Shown one piece after another: positions 22,703 to 30,413 of a DNA stretch of 40,662 bases. This stretch comes from a virus, in the IMG/VR virus record IMGVR_UViG_3300046533_000099, positions 1 to 40,662 of that record, one strand, 5' to 3'. The position numbers were made by a program, and so were the translations under genes. The notes below the pieces were generated by a model. That model saw nothing but the letters and a program-made list of their open reading frames with translations. It made no database searches and was not told the origin of the DNA. Within the stretch, counting starts at the first letter, position 1, and every line of letters begins with the position of its first letter.

Positions 22703-22739
22703 GGGCGAGCACCTACTCACGTGAGTAGGTGACTCGCCC
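22703..22739. promoter_or_regulatory. CIR copy 9 with extended arms
   Basis: Core 22710-22731, flanked by GGGCGAG and CTCGCCC with a one-base offset; long dyad in the ThyX operon leader. Confidence 0.85.
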
Positions 22740-22752
22740 GGGGCGACGTCGG

Positions 22753-22836
22753 TCAGTAGGCGATGAGCACGGCGATCTGCCACACAAGCCAAATCACGCA
22801 CGCGTATGCGAAGTACTCGCGGAACTTCAAACCCAT
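22753..22836 (-). CDS. 27-residue membrane microprotein
   Basis: ATG 22836 preceded by AGGAG at a good distance. The peptide starts MGLKFREYFAYA and is otherwise one hydrophobic helix rich in Val, Ile, Leu and Trp. Too short for most gene callers. RBS and composition support a real membrane peptide; function unknown. Confidence 0.6.
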   Translation of the reverse strand: MGLKFREYFAYACVIWLVWQIAVLIAY

Positions 22837-22852
22837 TGCTATCTCCTGTCGG

Positions 22853-23005
22853 TTATCGAATTGCCGGAAGCAACTCGGCGAACTCAGCGCCGGATACGAC
22901 GACCGTCGAAACGGTCTCGCCGTCGGCGTTCTTCATGTGAAGGTCGAACCCGGCGTCGACCCGGGTCGCCGTAACCGTGTTTCCGTTCGCCAGCGTGAAA
23001 GTCAT
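22853..23005 (-). CDS. Small beta-rich protein, 50 residues
   Basis: ATG 23005 (MTFTLANGNTVTATRVDAG) with purine-rich AGGGGAGACAGGGAA upstream; the longer frame to 23056 lies inside the sigma-like gene. Alternating beta strands (TVTATRVDAGFDLHM, ETVSTVVVSG) suggest a small barrel. Lies 29 bases after the sigma-like gene, same operon. Not recognised. Confidence 0.6.
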   Translation of the reverse strand: MTFTLANGNTVTATRVDAGFDLHMKNADGETVSTVVVSGAEFAELLPAIR

Positions 23006-23034
23006 TTCCCTGTCTCCCCTTGCGTTGTGGTGAA

Positions 23035-23835
23035 TCAGAAACCGGCTTCGGTCCACAGCTTCGCGAACCGGGTCTTACCGAGCGAGCGAATGACCCGCAC
23101 TCGGTGCCGCTCGATGCCGAAGTCGGCGGCGATCTCGTCGTCGTTCTCGGTGCCGTACAGCCCGACCGGGTCGATACCGAACGTCGCCTTCAGTACGTCG
23201 TTCTGCTGACGCCCCATGCGGTCGAGGATCGTGTGAACGTTGTCGCGCGTTTCGTTCCGGCGTACGCGCTCGTAGTCGCCCGCCTCGACGAGATCGGCCG
23301 AGACGCCGACCGTCTCGGCGACCTTGTCCAAAAGCGTCATGTAGGCGTCGCCGTCGCCGGACGACGGGGCGTCGAGGTACTCGACTCCCTGCCACGACAT
23401 GCGGGCCGCGAACGCCATTTCGGGAGATAGCTTCTTCTTCCCCATGACGTCCGACTGAGCCACCTTCTCGGCTTCGTACGGGTCGCCCCCCGCGATGCTG
23501 AGGGCTCGCTCGAACTCGCTCGCTATGGACCGGGTGACGCCGGGGCGGGTCTCAACCTTGCGAGCGTCACTCATGACGCCCTGAACGGTCCTGTCGATGA
23601 AGACGAAGAACTCGGCGACCGTCTGACCGTTGAACCGGCCGAGAGCCTCCCAGACAGCCACACGGCCCGTTTGGGCGAGGTCTTCCTGAAGGTCGAGGTC
23701 GGTCCGGCCGGACCCGGTCGCGTAGCGGCGGGCGAGTTGCTGCACTCGCTCTTCCGTCGCCTCGACGACGGCCGTAACGGCGCTCAGGTCGTTGTTCTTC
23801 GCGTCGGCTATCTGCTGCTCGGTAAGGGCGATCAC
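23035..23835 (-). CDS. Sigma-70-like RNA polymerase factor
   Basis: 266 residues, GTG 23835 with AGGAGAG 6 nt upstream. Region 2-like segment about residues 45-95 (LDLQEDLAQTGRVAVWEAL, then F-rich helix and VQGVMSDAR) and a region 4-like helix-turn-helix at the C-terminus (DDEIAADFGIERHRVRVIR) are visible; a middle part (ISWQGVEYLDAP-like) resembles region 3. It probably redirects host RNA polymerase to phage promoters. It lies immediately behind promoter motif P3, so self-amplification is possible. The domain call rests on pattern, not a search. Confidence 0.7.
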   Translation of the reverse strand: MIALTEQQIADAKNNDLSAVTAVVEATEERVQQLARRYATGSGRTDLDLQEDLAQTGRVAVWEALGRFNGQTVAEFFVFIDRTVQGVMSDARKVETRPGVTRSIASEFERALSIAGGDPYEAEKVAQSDVMGKKKLSPEMAFAARMSWQGVEYLDAPSSGDGDAYMTLLDKVAETVGVSADLVEAGDYERVRRNETRDNVHTILDRMGRQQNDVLKATFGIDPVGLYGTENDDEIAADFGIERHRVRVIRSLGKTRFAKLWTEAGF

Positions 23836-23871
23836 GGCGTCTCTCCTGTGTTCCGGTGTCTGCTCTGTGGG

Positions 23872-23888
23872 GAGCGGAAGGGTTTTCC
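23872..23888 (-). promoter_or_regulatory. Phage-type promoter motif P3
   Basis: Minus strand GGAAAACCCTTCCGCTC, matching consensus over its central part; about 40 bases upstream of the sigma-like gene. Confidence 0.6.
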
Positions 23889-23917
23889 GGAACGGGGCAG
23901 AGAGCGCGCTAGGTAGA

Positions 23918-23933
23918 CGTGACGTGCGTCACG
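23918..23933. promoter_or_regulatory. GTGACG palindrome upstream of P3
   Basis: CGTGACG-TG-CGTCACG. The same GTGACG boxes form the outer arms of the nested dyads upstream of P1 and P6. Confidence 0.55.
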
Positions 23934-23965
23934 GAGCGTCTCCGGGCATGCGGGGGCATGACTAA

Positions 23966-23993
23966 GCCCCGTCCGGGTTTGCTCGAACGGGGC
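23966..23993 (-). terminator. Terminator-like hairpin
   Basis: GCCCCGT/ACGGGGC arms followed on the minus strand by TTAGTCATGCC, the same layout as hairpins at 14594 and 32889. Would end transcription coming from the polymerase gene. Confidence 0.6.
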
Positions 23994-24356
23994 CTAGCGC
24001 TTTGGGCCGTCGTCGTTGCGGTGCAGAACGTATGTCGCGCACCAACGAAGGGCAACCAGCGATGTTGCCTACTATCGCCGCTAGTCTTTTGGGCGTCTAC
24101 CTTTGAAGCGAAGGCGAAACGGCGGTACAACCTGTGGTCGTATGCACGTACTCACGAGTACGACTCAAGGATGATGATCCACGGGGCTTCGTGACTTAGA
24201 CGAGACGTCAGGTGCCAGCAAACGGCATTGCAAACCCATGGGGAAGAGTTCACCTACTCACGTGAGTAGGTGCCCGGACAGATATAGCCGAACCGGACAC
24301 CTACTAACGGCGGCAGTAGATAAGTGCAGGTCAGGGGGTCGTTACTACGACGCTGT
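23994..24356. other. Longest early intergenic region, no credible gene
   Basis: About 360 bp between the P3 hairpin and the DNA polymerase stop. Short ORFs on both strands lack an RBS and phage-like composition. Contains a CIR-like palindrome GTACTCACGAGTAC (24148-24161) and CIR copy 10. An origin, small RNA or regulatory leader are all possible. Confidence 0.5.
24251..24272. promoter_or_regulatory. CIR copy 10
   Basis: Exact core, 85 bases after the DNA polymerase stop. Confidence 0.85.
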
Positions 24357-26204
24357 TTAGTAGTCCGCCCCGTACAGAGAACCCCAGGAACGCCCGCCTA
24401 CCTCCGCTTCGGCGTCGATCGGGACCCCGTAGAGATCGAACGTCATGCACCGCTCGAACTCGCGAGCAAATTCGCTCGCCTCCAACTTCGGTACGGACGC
24501 GAGGACTTCGTCGTGAATCGGCAGGCGCATGTGATCCAAGAGACCGGCTTCTTCCATGTTCAGGAGAGATTGGCCGAGCACGTCGCGCGCCGCCGACTGG
24601 CACGCGTAGTTAACGACGGCGTACGTACGGTCACGGTCGAGCGGAAGCCGACGGCCGGTCGCCGACACGTGCACCATGCCCGTGTGACGCGCTTCACGCT
24701 GCCACCTGCCCGACGCCCGTTTGATCTCGGGATAGACCCGGTCATAGGTCGAGATCGCCCGCTGAACGTCCTCGATCGGCGCACCGGTCTGCCGGGCGAT
24801 CGTCGCCGCCCCTCCCCCGTACACCTTCCCGAGACCGACACCCTTCGCTAGCTTCCGGTGCTTCTTCGTGAAGCCGTCGCCGAACACGAGACGGGCCGTG
24901 AAGTCGTGCAGGTCCTCGCCCGCGCGAATGGCTTCCTTCATTCGCTTCACGTCGGCGAGGGCGGCGAGAACCCGCATTTCGACGGCCGCGAAGTCGGTCG
25001 ACACAATCACTTCGCCTTCGTCGGCGAGAAGACAGCGGCGAATCATTTGGTCGGACGATGGCAGAGTTTGCAGCGCCGGACGGACGATTGACATTCTTCC
25101 CGTCCGTGCCTGCAATGCGTTTATGTGCGGGTGGACGCGCCCCGTCGAGTCGACCGTGTCGAGGAATGTCCCGACGTACGCCGAGCGCCACTTACCGGCA
25201 CGCTTAGAGCGAAGAACGGCGACAGCCAAAGGGTTAGGCGTACGCGTGTCGAGCGAGTTCCAACTGAGATCAATATCCGCGAGCGCACAGAGAACCGCCT
25301 TATCTACCTTCACGGCACCGGAAGCCGTGCGCTCGGTCAGGGTCTCCCCCATACCGGCGAGCGCTTCGGCGATCTGAGCCGTTGAGTTCACGTTGTCGAC
25401 GCCGTACCGCGCGGCCTCAGCGACGAAGCGAGCCGCTTCCATGCTCAACCGTTCGTGCAGCGACTGAGTGAAGTCGACGTCAAGCACCATGCCCCGGCGT
25501 TGCATGGTCGCGCAGATACGGGCGATCTCGTGCTCGTACTGCCTGAGTGCCTGCCGGACGTCGAGGGCGTCGAGCCGCTCGACCAGTCTCGGCCAGAGAC
25601 GCGCCGTCAGGATCACGTCGAGACCCGCGTAAAGGTTGTACGTCGGGTGGTCGAGCGGGATACCGGCCCAGCCGGTTTCCTTCGTCAGACCGAGCGACCG
25701 GAAGACGGCCGTAAGGTCACCCTGAGTGTCCGGGGCGGACGGGTCGACGTAGTAAGCCGACAGGGGCTTAAGGGACGTCCCTACGCCCCCTTCCATCGGC
25801 TGTCGAGGGTCGACCAGCGCGGCGAGAATCTTCGTGTCGATCGTGCGCGGCGCGAGTTCTTCGAGGGCGACCCCGGCGTGACGGTCGAGAACCAGCCAAT
25901 CGAAGGCAGCGTTATGGATCAGGTAGCGGGCATCCTGCCGAAGCGCCGACCGGGCGTACTCGGCGAACCATCCGCCCCGCTCGAAGTGGAGTACCCATGC
26001 CGTCCGGGCGTCGCCGAACTGAACGGTTCTCAGCCGGTAGCCGTCGCGGTAGACGTCGAGCCCGGTCGTCTCTGTGTCGACGGCGATCGGGCCACGCCTC
26101 GATGCCTCGACAAACCACCGTTTGAACGCGTCGAGGTCGTCGGGCGTCTCGGGTATGTGGACGGTTACCGTCTCGCCCGCTATGTCGTGTCGGTATGTGC
26201 GCAA
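24357..26204 (-). CDS. polA: Family A DNA polymerase with 3'-5' exonuclease
   Basis: 615 residues. TTG 26204 chosen because GGGGAGA lies 5 nt upstream; a GTG at 26231 would sit inside CIR 11. Exonuclease: DTETTG (43-48), NAAFDW and YAGLDVILT. Polymerase: motif A DFAAVEMR (Asp about 404), motif B HRKLAKGVGLGKVYG (about 449-463), motif C HDE (about 564). No 5'-3' exonuclease domain, as usual for phage replicative PolA. Motif A differs from the common DYSQIELR but keeps Asp and Glu. Works with the primase-helicase upstream. Confidence 0.94.
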   Translation of the reverse strand: MRTYRHDIAGETVTVHIPETPDDLDAFKRWFVEASRRGPIAVDTETTGLDVYRDGYRLRTVQFGDARTAWVLHFERGGWFAEYARSALRQDARYLIHNAAFDWLVLDRHAGVALEELAPRTIDTKILAALVDPRQPMEGGVGTSLKPLSAYYVDPSAPDTQGDLTAVFRSLGLTKETGWAGIPLDHPTYNLYAGLDVILTARLWPRLVERLDALDVRQALRQYEHEIARICATMQRRGMVLDVDFTQSLHERLSMEAARFVAEAARYGVDNVNSTAQIAEALAGMGETLTERTASGAVKVDKAVLCALADIDLSWNSLDTRTPNPLAVAVLRSKRAGKWRSAYVGTFLDTVDSTGRVHPHINALQARTGRMSIVRPALQTLPSSDQMIRRCLLADEGEVIVSTDFAAVEMRVLAALADVKRMKEAIRAGEDLHDFTARLVFGDGFTKKHRKLAKGVGLGKVYGGGAATIARQTGAPIEDVQRAISTYDRVYPEIKRASGRWQREARHTGMVHVSATGRRLPLDRDRTYAVVNYACQSAARDVLGQSLLNMEEAGLLDHMRLPIHDEVLASVPKLEASEFAREFERCMTFDLYGVPIDAEAEVGGRSWGSLYGADY

Positions 26205-26221
26205 GCTATCTCCCCACACGG

Positions 26222-26257
26222 GGCAGGGCACCTACTCACGTGAGTAAGTGCCCTGCC
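26222..26257. promoter_or_regulatory. CIR copy 11, 36-bp extended palindrome (GTAAGTG variant)
   Basis: Core 26229-26250, extended by GGCAGGG and CCCTGCC. Between primase-helicase stop and DNA polymerase start; could act as operator and as RNA hairpin. Confidence 0.85.
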
Positions 26258-26264
26258 GTTGTTG

Positions 26265-28694
26265 CTACTTCGCGAAAATGCCCGGACCCGTCGCCGGGGC
26301 GACTGCCCCCGCCACCCGTACGCCGACCAGCGCGATACCGGTCTTCGTCTTCCTTCGGGTCACGCCCCGCTCTTCGAGGGCGTCGTAAAACGCACGGCGT
26401 GTCCAACGTTCCCGAGCGGGAAGGTTTTCCGCCTCGCACCAATCGAGGTACGCGTTAAAGGCTTCGTTGCCGTTCATCGACGCCGTGTCGTCGATCTCCA
26501 GTACGCCCGGGAAGAACCCAGCGAGAGCGTCGGACGTCTCGCGGTATTCCTTCACGGCCGACTGCACGACGCCCGGGTCGCCGAGACCGTCGGCGTACCA
26601 CTCGACCGCCCCGCGCACGGCCCATGCCGCGATGCCTTCGGCTTCGGCAGTCAGCTTCGAGTCGAGGTCGTAATCGCGTTCGTGCGGGGCGAACCAACGC
26701 TGAAACGGGATCATCTTGACCCGTCGCCAAAGCCCCTCATCCTGCCCCCGGAACTTCGGCTTATGGTTCGTCGCGAGCATGAGAAGAAAGGTCGGCTTGA
26801 ACTCGAAGAATTCCTGACGAAGGAACCGGGCGGCGATCATGTCCTTACCCGTTACCCGCTTCAGAACGGCTTCCGACATTGGCTTGCCCGACTCGCCCTC
26901 GCTCGCCATGACGAAGCGAGAACCGCGAAGGGCGGCGATATCGTTCGGGATTCCTCCCGACGTCTTTTCCTCGAAGGTGGCGAACGGGGTCGTCTTCGAG
27001 ATCGACCTGAAGACAGCGGTAAGCGTGTCCGTAAATACGCTCTTTCCGTTCGCCCCCTTCCCCCACAACACGGCGAAACACTGCTCGGACGTGTCGCCCG
27101 TCATGCCATAGCCGACCAGACGGCGCATGTACGCCGGTAGGTCAGGGAAGCCCGGAAAGATCTCGTCGAGGAACTGTTCCCATCGGGGGGCGACGGCTTC
27201 CGGCCGAAAGTCGAGGTCGAGCGCATAGGTCAACATGTCGCGCGGGTCGTGCGTGCGAAGGGTGCCCCGGCGAAGATCGACCGTCCCGTTCCGGAAGCTC
27301 AGCAGGTGCGGGCGAGCGTCGAACTCGCTCGCGTCGACGTGAACGTTCGGCACCGACCGAAGCTCGGTCAGTAGGGCGTCAATACGGGTCGTCATGGTGA
27401 ACGCGCGTGCCTTCTGAAGGTCGCCCGCCAGAATGAGCGCCGCTCCCATGCGGTGAATCTCTTGACGCACTTTCACGGTCGACCGCTCCCACACGGAACC
27501 GTTCCACACGAAGAATCCGAGACCCGGGGCGTACTTAATCCGGTTCCCGGACCATGCGACCAACGCGTGAGCGTTCATCGCGTCCGACTCGCCATAACGG
27601 GTGATGAGCCCCGACAGGATGCGAGCCGCTTCCTGCCCTTCGCTCGCCTCGACGACGTCGGCACCGGTCCGGCTGGTCAACTCGGCCGAGACAGCCTCAG
27701 CCTTCGCCGTCTCGGCGTCGCGCACGGGGCGAGCCGTCCTTACGGCACGGTGCAGTGACGCCGCGAAGCCGGACGGGTCGCGCTTCCTCCAATCAGTCAA
27801 GTCGTCGCCCTCGAAGGGCACTTCGAGCGTGAAGACCTCGACGCCGTGTTCGGCGAGCCCGTCGGCGAGACGGCGAGTGAAGCCCTGTCCGGCCGTGTCG
27901 TTGTCGCCGCACACGATCACCTGAGAGCCGCGAAGCCCTTCGGCGAGTTCGGCAATCAGCTCAGGGGAAGCGGCGAGCGACGCGCCCCGGACGGCGACGG
28001 CGTCATAGCCGACAGCGACCGCTGTAAGGGCGTCGCCGGGCCCCTCCGTGACGATCGTCGCCGAGTAACCCCCGTGCCCCCGGAAGACCCCGTAAGGGCT
28101 CCAGTGAGCCCCTGAGGGGTTCTTGAGAGACACCCAACGCTGCGAGCACTCCCCCGTAACGTCGCGCCCCTGAAGACCCCGTGCGACGCCGTCGAACCCG
28201 TCGAGCGGCACGGTAAGGCGAGGGAAGTTCAGGAACGTACGGGACACGTACGCGAAGCCGTAGCCGTCGCCATAGTCGACGCCGAGACGGAGTTCGGCGG
28301 CCGTGTCGAGGTCGAGCCCGAAGCGGTCGACCAGGTACGTGCGAGCCGCTTCCGAGTATTCGTCGGCGAAGTCGCCGAGCATCATCGACGTGTTGTCGAT
28401 GTACGTCGCGAGAGCGGCGACGTGCCCCGTAGCGACCAGCGTCGGCCGTTCCTTCGGGACGGTCAGACCGGGGCCGGTCACGTCGAACAGATCACGCCAT
28501 TCGAGTTTTACAGCGTCGATCACGTTCTTCGTCGGACAACCCGCCCGGCACGTAATCCGAACCTTGTTGTCGTCGCCCCGCCATATGCGGAGAGACGGCC
28601 GACTGTCGGCATGTGCCGGGCACCGGGTCGCGTATCCGCCGTCGGCTTCTTCGGTCACCTGCCCGAAGCGGGCGAGCACGTCGCTAAAGCGCAT
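26265..28694 (-). CDS. Primase-helicase, P4-like (zinc finger, Toprim, SF3 helicase)
   Basis: 809 residues, ATG 28694 (MRFSDVLARFG) with AAGGGAA 8 nt upstream. Zinc finger Cys25, His28, Cys49, Cys53; Toprim EGPGDAL (217-223) and DND (264-266); D5-type N-terminal helicase region about 400-500; superfamily 3 ATPase with Walker A GKGANGKS (545-552) and LMLATNHKPKF further on. Makes primers and unwinds DNA at the phage fork. Lies behind promoter motif P4 and ahead of the polymerase gene. Confidence 0.93.
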   Translation of the reverse strand: MRFSDVLARFGQVTEEADGGYATRCPAHADSRPSLRIWRGDDNKVRITCRAGCPTKNVIDAVKLEWRDLFDVTGPGLTVPKERPTLVATGHVAALATYIDNTSMMLGDFADEYSEAARTYLVDRFGLDLDTAAELRLGVDYGDGYGFAYVSRTFLNFPRLTVPLDGFDGVARGLQGRDVTGECSQRWVSLKNPSGAHWSPYGVFRGHGGYSATIVTEGPGDALTAVAVGYDAVAVRGASLAASPELIAELAEGLRGSQVIVCGDNDTAGQGFTRRLADGLAEHGVEVFTLEVPFEGDDLTDWRKRDPSGFAASLHRAVRTARPVRDAETAKAEAVSAELTSRTGADVVEASEGQEAARILSGLITRYGESDAMNAHALVAWSGNRIKYAPGLGFFVWNGSVWERSTVKVRQEIHRMGAALILAGDLQKARAFTMTTRIDALLTELRSVPNVHVDASEFDARPHLLSFRNGTVDLRRGTLRTHDPRDMLTYALDLDFRPEAVAPRWEQFLDEIFPGFPDLPAYMRRLVGYGMTGDTSEQCFAVLWGKGANGKSVFTDTLTAVFRSISKTTPFATFEEKTSGGIPNDIAALRGSRFVMASEGESGKPMSEAVLKRVTGKDMIAARFLRQEFFEFKPTFLLMLATNHKPKFRGQDEGLWRRVKMIPFQRWFAPHERDYDLDSKLTAEAEGIAAWAVRGAVEWYADGLGDPGVVQSAVKEYRETSDALAGFFPGVLEIDDTASMNGNEAFNAYLDWCEAENLPARERWTRRAFYDALEERGVTRRKTKTGIALVGVRVAGAVAPATGPGIFAK

Positions 28695-28721
28695 GGTGTG
28701 AGTTCCCTTCGTCAACACCCT

Positions 28722-28739
28722 TAGAGCGGAAGGGTTTTC
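28722..28739 (-). promoter_or_regulatory. Phage-type promoter motif P4
   Basis: Minus strand GAAAACCCTTCCGCTCTA, exact consensus, filling the gap between the resolvase-like stop and the primase-helicase start. Confidence 0.65.
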
Positions 28740-29273
28740 TCACTCGGCATCGGCGTTTCGTACGGCGTCGAGAAGCCCGGCGAAGTCGTCGACGGTCGTC
28801 GAGAAATACCAACGCGAGGAATCGAGCCCCCGGAATGACGGCCGGAACCCGTAGAGATACGCGAAGGTCTTCGCCGACACTCCGAAGAACAGCCGAAGCC
28901 GGGTGAACGTCCGGACGTCGATGTGCACACGTCCCGACCTGACGCCTAGTCGGCGTGCCTTGTGCGCTACGACGGCGTATGGGAAACCGGCGTTCTTCGC
29001 CTCGACGAGACCCTGACGAAGCCAGGTCGGCACGGCCGGATTCTTCACGTCCTTGCACTCGACGACGAACGGCCACGCGTGAAGGTCGCCGACGTCGTAA
29101 CTACCTTCCTGAGCCTGCCTTTTGACGTTCAGCGGGTCGGCGGGATTCCGGAACTTAGTCAGTCCTGCCGGTAGGTCTTGCCACCCGTCGACGTACAGCC
29201 CTAGGGCGTCGTTCAGGTGATCGCGAACGGCGCTCTCCCATGCCGTCCCCCGTGCCTTATTCGGGTTAGCCAC
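28740..29273 (-). CDS. PD-(D/E)xK nuclease, Holliday-junction-resolvase-like
   Basis: 177 residues, GTG 29273 with GAGGGGGC upstream. Early Glu in GTAWESAVRDHL (residue 13), Asp in DVGDLHAWPF (about 60) and ECKD (about 70) form the E-D-ExK core of archaeal Hjc and phage resolvases. A basic helical C-terminus follows. Likely resolves branched recombination intermediates before packaging. Could instead be a VRR-type nuclease; the catalytic class is firmer than the substrate. Confidence 0.75.
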   Translation of the reverse strand: MANPNKARGTAWESAVRDHLNDALGLYVDGWQDLPAGLTKFRNPADPLNVKRQAQEGSYDVGDLHAWPFVVECKDVKNPAVPTWLRQGLVEAKNAGFPYAVVAHKARRLGVRSGRVHIDVRTFTRLRLFFGVSAKTFAYLYGFRPSFRGLDSSRWYFSTTVDDFAGLLDAVRNADAE

Positions 29274-29355
29274 GACGCCCCCTCGCTACCGACGCGACGA
29301 CCCACAGGGCGGAGTCGACAGCGACGCCGACGAAGAACCAAATCGACTCAGTCAC
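29266..29355 (-). CDS. 29-residue membrane microprotein
   Basis: GTG 29355 overlapping the upstream stop (GTGACTGA), with GAGGTGG upstream; ends 8 nt inside the resolvase-like gene. One hydrophobic helix (IWFFVGVAVDSALWVVASV) and a basic tail (ARGRRG). Tight overlaps support translation. Function unknown. Confidence 0.55.
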   Translation of the reverse strand: MTESIWFFVGVAVDSALWVVASVARGRRG

Positions 29356-29527
29356 GTAGCCACCTCACCTCAACGCCGCGCGAGAGAGCCGATGCGAGGG
29401 CGTCGAGGTAGCGCCCCCAATCCTTGCGCCCCTCGACCCCGGGGTCGAGAACGACCGTGTCGCCCCGCCCCATGGTCCGTACGTCGCCGAGAGCCGGACC
29501 GGTCTCGACGGAGATTCTCCGTATCAC
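29348..29527 (-). CDS. Small uncharacterised protein, 59 residues
   Basis: GTG 29527 with GGAAGGG 6 nt upstream. Acidic/basic mixed sequence with TVVLDPGVEGRKDWGRYLD and a helical C-terminus. First gene after CIR 12 and coupled to the microprotein downstream. Residues GxxLG...LxPG recall small nucleotide-binding folds, but nothing is diagnostic. Confidence 0.6.
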   Translation of the reverse strand: MIRRISVETGPALGDVRTMGRGDTVVLDPGVEGRKDWGRYLDALASALSRGVEVRWLRD

Positions 29528-29541
29528 TGTGCACCCTTCCT

Positions 29542-29563
29542 CACCTACTCACGTGAGTAGGTG
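29542..29563. promoter_or_regulatory. CIR copy 12
   Basis: Exact core, between a strong terminator and the 29527 start: operator position for the resolvase operon. Confidence 0.85.
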
Positions 29564-29573
29564 ATGAGACGAC

Positions 29574-29610
29574 AAAGGGCCGGACAGCGCACGCTCGCAC
29601 TGTCCGGCCC
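29574..29610 (-). terminator. Strong terminator, 11-bp stem
   Basis: Minus strand GGGCCGGACAG, 12-nt loop, CTGTCCGGCCC, then TTTGTC. Ends the directionality-factor operon. Confidence 0.85.
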
Positions 29611-29621
29611 TGCCTTGCCTG

Positions 29622-29894
29622 CTAGTCCTCGACGCCCGGCGTGATGAGCCGGACATGTTCGGCGGATATCCACTCAGCGCGCATGGAACGGCGAGCCGTG
29701 AAGCCCGATTCCGTGCCCGTCGGCCGGACCCTCAGCATGGGGCGAAGACGCCCGCCTTCGAGCCGTGCCGTCACCTTCTCGACGACGGCGTCGGTCATGC
29801 GTACCCGGTTCGCCTGTCGGGTCGCGTAGGCGACTAGGTCGCCCCGGTAAAGCTCTTCGCCCGCGTAGTCCGTGACGACGCCCCGCTTCGCCAT
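29622..29894 (-). CDS. Small basic protein, 90 residues
   Basis: ATG 29894 overlaps the previous stop (TAATG). Beta-rich sequence (YAGEELYRGDLVAYATRQ, LRPMLRVRPTGTESG) with WISAEHVRLI at the end, suggestive of an SH3-like or KOW-type small barrel. Last gene of the directionality-factor operon. Not recognised further. Confidence 0.6.
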   Translation of the reverse strand: MAKRGVVTDYAGEELYRGDLVAYATRQANRVRMTDAVVEKVTARLEGGRLRPMLRVRPTGTESGFTARRSMRAEWISAEHVRLITPGVED

Positions 29895-30223
29895 TAGATG
29901 CGCCCCCATGCCTTCGAGCCGTACGTCGGCGTAGTGCCGAACAGAATGTCGTCGAGCAGCGTCCGGCCGTTGTCGGCGTAGGGGCGGAATTCCAAACCAC
30001 CGGTAGAGCCCGGACGGCCGAGAAGGGGCTTCTCGTCGCCGCCGTCGACCCGCGCCACCTTCAGCGCGTCGTAAACGGCGTTCACGTGCCTACGGGGCGA
30101 CGCGAGCGGGTCGCCCGCCACACGGCCGAGAACGGCGAACACTACGTTCGCTTCCTCCGCACTCAGCTTCAGTTCGACGAAGTCGCGCCGGATCGTCTCA
30201 GTCTTCTTCTCTGCCTTCGCCAT
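29894..30223 (-). CDS. Uncharacterised early protein, 109 residues
   Basis: ATG 30223 with AGGAGAG 6 nt upstream. Lys/Glu-rich start (AKAEKKTETIRRDFVELKL) then a helical bundle (SAEEANVVFAVLGRVAGDP) and a Gly-rich C-terminal half (GGLEFRPYADNGRTLLDDI). Coupled to the next gene by TAATG. Function unknown. Confidence 0.65.
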   Translation of the reverse strand: MAKAEKKTETIRRDFVELKLSAEEANVVFAVLGRVAGDPLASPRRHVNAVYDALKVARVDGGDEKPLLGRPGSTGGLEFRPYADNGRTLLDDILFGTTPTYGSKAWGRI

Positions 30224-30232
30224 GCTTCTCTC

Positions 30233-30409
30233 CTAAAGGTCGATCTCGTCGTCGACGCCGAATCGGCGACGGCGTTCGTGAATCAGGGGCTCTCGCGCTT
30301 CGGGCGGGAATTCCCACATCGGGCGACGCACTTCGTCATCATCCGAATCACGGAAGTGCGCCGCCCATATGAGAGCCGCGTAAGCCGGGGACGGGAATAG
30401 CGGCGGCAT
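30233..30409 (-). CDS. Small protein, 58 residues
   Basis: ATG 30409, four bases after the directionality-factor stop; coupling rather than a clear RBS probably drives it. Contains YAALIWAAHFRDSDDDEVR, a Pro-rich middle and an Arg-rich HERRRRF segment, ending DDEIDL. The stop lies within the leader of the next gene. Looks like a small tail-module (gpG-adjacent) type peptide in composition, but its early-operon place argues otherwise. Confidence 0.55.
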   Translation of the reverse strand: MPPLFPSPAYAALIWAAHFRDSDDDEVRRPMWEFPPEAREPLIHERRRRFGVDDEIDL

Positions 30410-30413
30410 GTGG

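Noticed and set aside
23909-24194. Short ORFs on both strands in the early gap
   Set aside because: No ribosome-binding site, they cross a hairpin and the GTGACG dyad, and composition is unlike phage proteins.
26408-26425. Promoter-like GAGCGGGAAGGTTTTCC inside the primase-helicase gene
   Set aside because: Spacing of the conserved bases is shifted and it lies within coding sequence; treated as chance.
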